NCBI GenBank assembly: GCA_023053575.1
Contig: JAKZAP010000015.1
Location: forward strand, 17,370,055-17,434,054
DNA from: Branchinecta lynchi
Lineage: Eukaryota > Arthropoda > Branchiopoda > Anostraca > Branchinectidae
Direction: 5' to 3'
Length of the DNA stretch: 64,000 nt
Under the pieces are notes generated by a model that was not told where the DNA came from, made no database searches, and saw only the letters and a program-made list of their open reading frames with translations. The translations under genes and the position numbers were made by a program. Of the stretch, positions 56,251 to 64,000 are shown in pieces; the first letter of the stretch is position 1; each line of letters begins with the position of its first letter.

Positions 56251-56734
56251 GTAGAATATAAATATTCCTTTTAGTCAGTAGGCTATTTGCCTGTACTAAC
56301 TGATACGTTTGCTGATGTATCTTCCATGGGTATTTCGTCCCTTGTTGGCCAGGATATTCTTCAGCCTCAATTCAGCAGAATGAACCAGTGATGAGATATT
56401 TGAGGATTCTAGGAATTATTAGTTCCTCCGTAGGAATTGACGAGTTGAAAACAGTGCTGAGTTTTCGTCTTGTATGCGACTGCTTTTTTAATGATCAATC
56501 TGGGCCTTGACATGTCGAATTTTTTTTTTTGTGCTGGGGAGAACAGATTATGGGGTTTGAATTTCCTTTGATTGATGTCTCTGGCAGTCTCGGGTATCGG
56601 CTTATACTGCACGTCTTTTCTTCAACGGCTTCTTGCATCGTCTTGATACAGAGATTCTTCAACTGATGTTGACTGAGGATAATAACGGGTAGTGGGAGAG
56701 AATACATTCGTAATCTTAATGTCAAATGTGATTG

Positions 56735-57105
56735 AATAATTTTTCAATCAAATTTACCGGTCCGAAAATACGGAGTTATCTACCAAATATACTGATAGCA
56801 TACCAGAGTTCAAGAGTAAGATTACAAGTTTCTTGTTGGAAAATATAGAATTAGATCCTAACTTTTTCTACCGTTAGTTCTCTATGTCTTTGTCTTATTA
56901 ATGTACGATTGTTTTCTTTTCTTTTTCCTTCTTCTTCCTTTCTTTCTTTTTTCTTTTCTTTTTCATTGTATTTCTTTTCTTGACAAAGGAATGAATACTG
57001 TCACCCGTTACGGGCAGTGCTCACTTAGGGTGTAGTTAGATCACAGTGTATGATTTGCTTTTTGTTAATAAACAAACTAAACTGAAACTGAACTGAACTA
57101 ATGTA
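56735..57105 (+). pseudogene. LINE 3' end
   Basis: Coding tail FSIKFTGPK, then SIPEFKSKITSFLLENI in a shifted frame, matches the fragment at 9935. A pyrimidine-rich UTR (56900-56980) ends in ACTGAAACTGAACTGAAC at about 57105. Confidence 0.65.
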
Positions 57106-58480
57106 GTTTTAAAACATAAGAATTTTTTTTATCGGTGTATTTACGGCGTCATTGGACGGATCGGTTTATTTAGTTTTCTGTATTAGCCTAGTGTATTCTG
57201 CTACCCCTTCGTTCTGAGGGAATTAAACAATGAATACATAAATTTACCAGGTGAAAAAAATAATCATTAGCCTATTAATTATTATTATTGTGAACATACT
57301 GTAACTTTTCTTTCTGCAATAATATTCAAAATAAAAGATTCTGAATTTAAGTCTTTGACGGATGTAGTCCATCCAATCTCAAGCCAATTAACTAAGTTTG
57401 AAAGCATTCAATGAGTGGACACACCTCTTCTTCTTGGTGCCAGATTAAATAGAAGTACATAGAGCTGGAAGAAATAGGAGTAAGCTGGAACAAATAGGCC
57501 GGAACCATAATCCCTTCCAATTTTATAAAATGAAAATAAATAGTTTACATCACTTCATGACAGAGAGCAGGCTCTATTAAACTTGTTCTTTTTATCACTA
57601 TTAAACTTGACGAGCTTAATAGGAATCTGTCGGTCGGCGCATTTTCTCCACATCACGCGGTCTTGTCCGTTTGTTTGAAGTGTAATCTGTTCGATGTGTA
57701 AAGTTGTATCCTAATTTTAAGTTTTGTTTCTTTCTTTTCTTTATGTACTCCAATATTTATATTTTATAGAAGTGGGTAAATAAAAATCTTAATTCATTCA
57801 TTTTATGGCCAGAAGATAACATTAACAAATACAACAGCCACCATCCGGTCCGAAGAAAAAGGACAACCAGCAAGCAACCTCCTGAATAAGAAAACAACAA
57901 CAAACCACAACAACAACGACCAAGAAACTGTCAATACTTAATGGATACACCATCAATCGTCGGACAAATTATGTTTTTATCACTCAACATTCAATCAAAA
58001 GACTTGCTTTTATTTAAAATTAGATTGATATTTATTCCATGATTTTACAACTGTATATTTGATCCTGAATGTTCGTAGTGAGTTTGCTCATAGGCTCAGT
58101 GCAATAAGTCGTAAGCCGCCTCCGTCACAGAATTTCATGGGGTCAATAACTCAGTAATGCCCGGGCCCTAATATAGTCACACCTGGGTAATAGCGCTGGT
58201 AATAAGACCTTCTTACGGTCGAAATTGGGAAGAAATACGCTGAAACCGTAAAATAGACGAGATGGAAAAATCCAACTCCGCCATTTTGAAATGTAACTTT
58301 GGACCAATCACAGACGACAGTCACTGACTTTAGCTAGTTTTGTCTACCTCTGAGTGACGATGGTGGTAGTATATCTTGAAAATCTTCGTTCCAGGTATAA
58401 CCAGGATGAAACGTAAGAGTGGGTAATAACCAAATTAACAAAGCAAATTACGTACAGATGTGACTGAATGTGGCCTGGGC
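57105..58480. other. Mostly non-coding stretch with one LINE tail
   Basis: 57640-57800 resembles a LINE 3' UTR ending GTAAATAAAAATCTTAATTC (ATTC repeats). The remainder, including the CAACAA-rich segment at 57885-57925, shows no exon or element I can define. Confidence 0.4.
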
Positions 58481-58486
58481 ATGATG

Positions 58487-58850
58487 TCGATACCGGTGGT
58501 TTTGTTTTCATGTGTGGCAAATTGGCGCTGCATTGTTTCTGAAGGTCCATTTTCATTTGTCATGTGTCATTTAGAAAGGTTTCTTTCCAAGCTGCAGTTC
58601 CTGTTATCTGATGCAATGACATAAAAGGTGACCTGAATCACTGAATTTGACCAAATCTGAAGAACAAGCTTAGGAGTGGGGTCAATGACCCAGTAATGTC
58701 GATACCGGTCAGTTTTGTTTTCATGCGTGGCAAGTTGGTTGCATTCAAGACGGCTGCCCGCTGCATTGTTTCAGAAGGTCTATTTTCTTTTGTCCTTCAG
58801 AAAGGCTTCACTGCCAAGCTGCAATTCCTGTCGTCCGATGCAATGGTATG
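58487..58850. repeat. Tandem duplication with acceptor-like sequence
   Basis: ATGTCGATACCGGT...GTTTTGTTTTCATG...GCATTGTTTC-GAAGGTC...CTGCARTTCCTGT occurs at 58487-58620 and 58694-58850. Both copies have a pyrimidine-rich tract ending in AG (second: TTTTCTTTTGTCCTTCAG at 58781-58798) followed by a short open stretch. An exon duplication is possible, but the open stretches differ in frame and stop positions. Confidence 0.45.
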
Positions 58851-58979
58851 CAAGGTGACCTTTGAAGAACACGGTTCCGGGTTCTGAGAAAGAACAGGGG
58901 TCCAACCCCGCCACAAACGCGCGGGTTTACAGTCTTTAAGCTTGGTGCCCAAAAATCGATTCCTTTCGTGGGTCCTCAC

Positions 58980-59340
58980 ACTGTCAGACGTTTCATAACA
59001 TATAGCCCATGAAATTATTAGCCAGATTTTCATTCCTGAACCCGACTAATGTGCTTGTCGCTGTGTACAAATTTTAAGTCTATTTAGTGTTTTTTTTTAT
59101 CTACATGAAAATAATGTTGTCATGTTTATTTACATTGTTTTGTTTAAGTGTTTTAATATGTATATTTTACTTGTGTAATTCATACTCCGCTGTTACGCAA
59201 AAAACAGGTCATAAATAAATAAATAGCACGAGTATGCGTGGTTTCAACAGATAATGAATGCGTAACAGATAACACTTCGGATGTTATATGTTGTGTTTGA
59301 AACCTTTGTGCGTGAAATGTTATGCATAACAAGCTTTGTT
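58980..59340. mobile_element. Disrupted CACTGTCAG-type MITE with LINE tail inserted
   Basis: CACTGTCAGACGTTTCATAA at 58980 and, after about 250 bp, ATGCGTGGTTTCAACAGATA and GATAACACTTCGGATGTTAT. The material between (59050-59225) is a LINE 3' UTR ending GGTCATAAATAAATAAATAG, so a LINE fragment appears to have split the MITE. Confidence 0.5.
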
Positions 59341-59815
59341 AGGAAGAGCAAAAAGAGCATCTACTGACTTTCTTCCTTATCGCCATGATGTCGGAAAACT
59401 CAGCAGATACGGTCGTGTGTTAAAAGATACACGTTGGTTCAACTTGGTTCGCTTGGAAAGGAATTTACGTATTAACTGGGAGATCAATAACAAATTAATG
59501 CTCATTGATTTTGCAAAAGCAAATGTATTTCGTGGTCATTCACTCGAGTTGAAGGGACAGCGATTTGTCAAAGACATTGGTCGCTGGACGTTCCAGAACC
59601 GAATAGTGGAAGAATGGAATGCTTTGCCGGAAGAGGTCATCAGTTCCCCGTCCATTGACGCTTTCAAATCCAGGCTCGACAGCTACTTGGCCTAAGGGCA
59701 TTTAGCCCAGAAATGTTTAGAAGAGAAATTTAGTTTATAATTTGTTGTTCATTTCTGTAGAGGCCATGTGCCTTATTTTTGCATTATATTATTATTATTG
59801 TTATTATTAAATGAC
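59336..59815 (+). pseudogene. LINE C-terminal fragment, in frame to natural stop
   Basis: 119-codon frame ending at the natural stop (59695). Its C terminus shows the classic pattern: RGHSLELKGQRF, then a Phe-x-NRIVEEWNALPEEVI motif, SPSIDAFKSRLDSYL. A UTR with AGAGGCCATGTGCCTTATTT leads to an (ATT)n tail at 59790-59815. This is the best-preserved LINE coding piece in the window but contains no RT core. CR1/L2-like. Confidence 0.85.
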
Positions 59816-60097
59816 TACTGAGTATAATACACCGCTATAATAAACCTCCATCATTTGGCCATCCAGGACATAGTCATGTGTGTGATGTGTCTAGGCTACT
59901 ACCGAACCTGTCTTAGCCATACTGGTCGAACTGATTCCTGGAAGTGCTAGGATCAACATCTTAATGAGCATCAATGATTTGCAAGTGGCCAGCTCCACTA
60001 TGCCCACGCGTCAGTCCCCTACAATCCAGCTCACTCGCCATTCAGGAACCCAGTCATTACAGTTTGTAATTAATCTGTTCTCTCTGTCCTAGTTGCT

Positions 60098-60400
60098 CCC
60101 GATGAAAAATTTATCTCAAAATAGTACTATGAAGTAGTACGAAAAAGTTGCATGCAGTGCTAACGATGCTACTACATGCTTCTACTTCAAGGCTACCGTG
60201 TTACTGCATACTATTATATGCTACTATTAGCAAGACCGGATCTACTATGGCAAGACAGGATGCTACTGGATACTACTACGTAAGATTGGACCAGTTTGAG
60301 GCACATTAAATGATAGTATTCTTTACTATTACATAGTATTACATGCAACGTTTTCGTACTATTACCATACTACTACGCAGGCTACACATTTTTCATCGGG
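60098..60400. mobile_element. MITE with CCCGATGAAAAAT ends
   Basis: Ends CCCGATGAAAAATTTAT and ACACATTTTTCATCGGG. The interior is dominated by CTACTA/TACTAT words in alternating orientation (ATGCTACTACATGC, GTACTATTACC). The segment at 18340-18500, ending CTTCTCATCGGG, may be a relic copy. No clear target duplication. Confidence 0.6.
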
Positions 60401-61010
60401 CTGGTGTAGTCACGGGTTTGATTTCCCATTGTCGGGCCCAGTGTGAGGTCATGATTGGTTTAAAAAAAAACAAGACCTGCCATACGAGAGATGACGCAAT
60501 CAATATACGAAACAAATTTTAATAAACAAAAAAAAATCGATTTTGTTCTACCCAGCTCATTTATTACATAACAAGTTCGCAAGCGCTCAGACGTGGAGTG
60601 TGAAAGTAATATGTTTATCACGTTTTATATACAAACAGCTTTAGAACCAAGACCTTCCACATCCCCGATAACCAAACAAGTTTGAATAACCTTATTTGCA
60701 ATCATCCGACTTTAAAAGCTTTAAATGTAAGCAAACCGCAAGCATAAATCCAAGGAAATGTTGAAGATCTTGCGCGAATAGCTTGAGTTCCAAAAATGGT
60801 CTGCCAGTCAGTCCGATCCTTCAAGCCTCTTTTCCATTAGCAAGGAAATAACAAGTGCAATAAACCAATCATAGCAGCCTAATACCCCCTTTGTCACAAT
60901 TCATTAAGAACGGCGTACCATCGATCATGTGACAAAACAGTCTAGTTTCCAACTGTTCATTAAAGATTAAAGTACGTCTTATTTGTTGCTTTTAAACCGA
61001 AATCCTCAGT
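60401..61010. other. Stretch without recognised genes
   Basis: AT-rich, no element ends or splice-bounded frames seen. Confidence 0.35.
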
Positions 61011-61019
61011 GCATTTTAT

Positions 61020-61858
61020 ATCCCCAAATATATGGACTTGGGACCTGTCATAGACGAACTTAACTCATGGGAAATCTGGGCCCAGCTGCCCATGAACGGG
61101 AGGGGGAGGGTGACCCATCAAAATGCGTATATACATCTTTTTTCTCAAGTATACAAGCTTAGAGTTTGATTCCAATGACAGGTAAAACAAAAAAAAACAA
61201 AAAACATGGGCAATTTGAGCCCACTTGCCCATGAACGGAGAGGGTTTGGGGTGATTCAACTCTACACATATACCCCCAACCCCTATGATCCAAAAGCACT
61301 ACGGAATTTCATCGCCTCGTCTCCATTTATTGTCAAGTTACAAACATTAAAAAATGTGCGATCTGGGCCCAACTGCCCCTGAATAAAGTGGGGGTGGGGT
61401 TTGGGACCAGCAAATAGTAAAAAGAGACCCCAATGCTCACAAACCTACCAATTTTCAACTTGATACCTGTTGATTCCTGTCACGGGTAACGAACTTCACT
61501 CCGGAGCAATCTGGGGACAGTTCCCCATGAACGGGTTGGGTGGGGGAGTTGAAACTTTAAAAGCAATTTTCCAGCCGAACGACCTAAATGTACAAGGAAT
61601 TTCATCATAACACGCCCAGATCTGGTCAAGTTATGAACATTATTCACTGGGCAATCTGGGCCCATTTGTCCCTGAACCGGGTTGAGGTGGAGGAGGGGGG
61701 CTCAAAAGGCACAAATAGGCGCCAATACCCGCAAGTGTATCAAGTTTGAATTTGATACTCGCACTGGTTCACGAGCTCCACAATAAAACTTTGAAAAACG
61801 GAAACCGATAGCCGAAAGCTAGGATTGTTCCAAGGAACACTCCACTAAAAACCGACGT
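61020..61858 (-). repeat. Family C array (~146-bp units), minus orientation
   Basis: Five units recognised by CAATCTGGGCCCATTTGTCC-like words near 61070, 61210, 61358, 61508 and 61647. The right terminus, read inward, is AGTGGAGTGTTCCTTGGAAC, containing a TTCCTTGGAA palindrome. The same terminus and units occur in opposite orientation at 63497. Confidence 0.65.
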
Positions 61859-62269
61859 CCCGAATGGTTCTGATGTCTGTCGACATTCAAACATCGACAA
61901 AGGGAACAGAAAGAATGAAGAACTTGGCACTGTCGCAACAGGTGGTGGTACCAATGGCAGGAGCAGAGATGATACATAAGGTATTTACATTCGTAATTAC
62001 ATACCACCAACATACCCTAATCATCGGTCATTCGCATGAGTGATAACGACGCTAGAAGACCAACTTTCCGATCGATTGATTGATTGTCTTAATTCTCTTA
62101 AAATTCCAGAGGCGAACAATCATTCATGAAAAAATTACTTCCTCCTCTAAAGAACCTGGATATTATTTTTTAAAATAATTCCACCTTTTCTTTCTTCAAA
62201 AGCCTGACACTAGTATTTACTTTTGTCCTGAAAATGTGGCAAGAAGAAATGCTATTAAAACCACGGAAA

Positions 62270-62420
62270 CGTTTCTAGGAATTAAAAACCTTGGAATGTT
62301 CATCTGTCTTAAAAAGTAACAGAGGGAACTTCCTATAGTCTTACGTGTTCTGTTATATTTATTTTGTTAGCATGTCCGCGCCTCAAGGCTTTAGTGTAGA
62401 TAAACTACTACTACTATTGA
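62270..62420 (+). mobile_element. LINE 3' tail
   Basis: TTCTGTTATATTTATTTTGT, CCTCAAGGCTTTAGTGTAGA, then AACTACTACTACTATTG, a 3-bp repeat tail. No coding region. Confidence 0.4.
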
Positions 62421-62578
62421 AAGAAGTATTTATTGCCAGAATTTAGCTTTTTCTACATACTCTCTGCTGCTAGCTCTTCTGACAACATCTACGTAGTTTT
62501 AAATCGCGCCACTTGATGAAGCCACGGCCGTATAATCAGGATTCGAGCTAGCTACATGAATGCGGAAGATATACACTG

Positions 62579-62764
62579 CGGAGCCGTGTCTAGGGGGGGG
62601 GGGGGGGGTTAGGGGGTTGACCCCCCCCCCCGAAACATACAAAAATAGTCATTTTATAGGTTTTCCCTCTGATCCATGTCTTTTCTTGTGTTTTTTTCCG
62701 ACCCGCAGGCAACCCCCCCGACAGGCACCCCCCCCCCGAAATAAATTCCTGGATACGGGCCTGC
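62579..62764. mobile_element. G-tract hAT MITE, copy 7
   Basis: Ends CGGAGCCGTGTCTAGG and CCTGGATACGGGCCTG, two G/C-run blocks (62594-62608, 62622-62631, 62726-62735) and the TTTTCCCTCTGATC core. The right flank is immediately taken by a CACTGTCAG-type MITE at 62767, so the duplication cannot be read. Confidence 0.75.
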
Positions 62765-62766
62765 TA

Positions 62767-62950
62767 GACTGTCAGAAGTTTCATAACGGATAACACAAGG
62801 ATGCGCGGCTCCAACATAACACGCTTGGGATGTCATTTTCTATGATTTTGCAAATGTTATGCCCTGAACGTTGTGCATAACAAGAATCATTGCCAAGAAG
62901 AGCCGAAAACCGGTGAAAAAGCATCTGCTTCAGAGCAATGCACCATATTA
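62767..62950. mobile_element. CACTGTCAGAAG-type MITE, one end
   Basis: TAGACTGTCAGAAGTTTCAT, then ACGGATAACACAAGGATGCG and GTTGTGCATAACAAGAATC, matches the family at 2596 and 44128. The opposite terminus was not found. Confidence 0.5.
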
Positions 62951-63024
62951 TCCAGTGACTTAAATTTCGTTAATTGACAACGGTTTAGGTTAGGACGACG
63001 ATACCCGTTGTGCTGAGTTAACTG

Positions 63025-63339
63025 ATGCTGCGTACGGATCAACTGGTTCCCACAATCCCCTCCACTTGGTTTATGGGCGACTGGAACCAAGTTGCCCTTC
63101 ACTCAATCCAACCGCATGAGTGTCTCATCAGTATTAAGACAAGACTTGATACGGTTATACTTCCTCCCGTTTCGGCTAAAAGTTATTGGGAATCATTCAG
63201 TCACCACACGGAATTATGGGTTTCGCTTCTACGAGCCCAACATGAATTTTCGCGTGGGAGCTGTGAAACTACAAACCTTATGAGTTTGGCGTTAGTGTGT
63301 TTGAGCAAGGTACAAGATATGAACTACATTTCACAATAA
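63025..63339 (+). CDS. Unrecognised 104-codon ORF
   Basis: Begins MLRTDQLVPTIPSTWFMGDW and ends SKVQDMNYISQ. It lies outside every repeat family I could define and is longer than most chance ORFs here, but overlapping frames at 63092-63283 and on the minus strand reduce the weight of length alone. No motif, no splice signals that stand out, no signal peptide. Confidence 0.2.
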   Translation: MLRTDQLVPTIPSTWFMGDWNQVALHSIQPHECLISIKTRLDTVILPPVSAKSYWESFSHHTELWVSLLRAQHEFSRGSCETTNLMSLALVCLSKVQDMNYISQ

Positions 63340-63496
63340 TTAATTAAAGTAAAGTCATTAGAGACTCTCTGAGAGCTCAAATGCAGTCTTTGGCAATTTT
63401 AATCACGCTATGTGTGTTACGTATTACGCGAAGACAGAATCTGACCTACGTCAATTCATATTTTAACATTTCACGTCTGAGCGCTTGCACACTTGA

Positions 63497-64000
63497 TAGT
63501 GGAGTGTTCCTTGGAACACTACTGTGAGCGCTATCGCAGCTTTCGGTTTTCACCGTTTCTTGTGGAGCTCCTAACTCGTGAAAGTATCAAGTTCAAATTT
63601 GGTACACTTGTGGGTATTGGGGTCTAGTTGTGCCTTTTGGGGGTCCCACCCCGACCCAGAGGCAAATGTGCCCAGATTGCCCAGTGAATAATGTTCATAA
63701 CTTGACCAGAACTGGACATAGGACGATGAAGTTTCTTGAAGGTGTAGATCCTAGGGCTGGGAAATCGCTTTTAAAGTTGCACCTCCCCCACCCACCCCGT
63801 TCATGGGCAACCTGGACCAGATTGCCCAGGAGTAAAGTTCGTTACCCGTGACACGAATCAACAGGTATCAAGTTGAAACTTGGTAGGATTGTGAGCATTG
63901 GGGTCTCTTTTTACTTAGTGCGGGTACCACCCCCCACCACCACTTGGTTCAGGGTGAATTGGGCCCAGATTGTCCATTCTTTAATGTTTTTAACTTTGCA
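63497..64000 (+). repeat. Family C array, plus orientation, running off the window
   Basis: Starts AGTGGAGTGTTCCTTGGAAC, then GCTTTCGGTTTTCACCGTTT and ~146-bp units (GCCCAGATTGCCCAGT near 63670, ACCAGATTGCCCAGGA near 63818, GCCCAGATTGTCCATT near 63964). Inverted relative to 61020-61858. The ORF at 63630-63851 is repeat-derived. Confidence 0.65.

Overview
This is nuclear DNA from an animal genome, very probably an invertebrate. It is AT-rich, and no bacterial operon, rRNA or intact tRNA gene is visible. Nearly everything recognisable is a transposable element or a repeat. There are many 5'-truncated non-LTR retrotransposons (CR1/L2/Jockey-like tails), several families of small non-autonomous DNA transposons (MITEs) with readable terminal inverted repeats (TIRs) and target-site duplications (TSDs), and three families of interspersed tandem arrays. 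The species cannot be fixed from the sequence.

Layout. 0-5 kb: a LINE C-terminal fragment, a small foldback, two TA-flanked MITEs sharing one TA, a G-tract hAT MITE and a minus-strand LINE tail. 5.6-7.8 kb: a 1.34 kb hAT-type element inside a duplicated block. 9.4-15.6 kb: LINE remnants including a broken reverse transcriptase (11.9-12.96 kb), a hAT MITE (13.5-14.3 kb), a C-rich array ending in a hairpin, and a tRNA-derived SINE-like copy. 16-23 kb: diverged segmental duplications, two minus-strand ORFs that may be exons, another hairpin-ended array and a LINE tail. 24-28.6 kb: a hairpin MITE, a 2.2 kb hAT-like composite and a 210-bp tandem duplication. 29.4-31.3 kb: a possible small two-exon host gene. 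32-33.1 kb: a hAT MITE with another MITE nested in it. 33.5-43.5 kb: a giant palindrome. 44-55.9 kb: more MITEs, tandem arrays and LINE pieces. 56.1 kb: a short, well-formed candidate exon. 56.7-64 kb: LINE tails, MITEs and an inverted pair of ~146-bp arrays.

The most striking object is the 9.9 kb palindrome at 33522-43464. Both ends begin ATGGCATGC, and a perfect 9-bp direct repeat, ATAACCAAT, lies immediately outside them. It therefore looks like a single foldback transposon (9-bp duplications as in FB or Mutator/Phantom-type elements), not a chance inversion or an assembly fold. Its arms carry a GTCGCCGAGA minisatellite, a shared hAT MITE insertion, a pair of short ORFs and dispersed repeat segments. 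The right arm also holds a 324-bp MITE whose exact empty site survives in the left arm. No intact transposase was found anywhere in the window.

Host coding content is minimal. The best candidates are plus-strand exons at 29405-29500, 31273-31317 and 56121-56250, and minus-strand ORFs at 16160-16414 and 19256-19507. All are inferences from reading frame and splice signals; none was recognised by homology.
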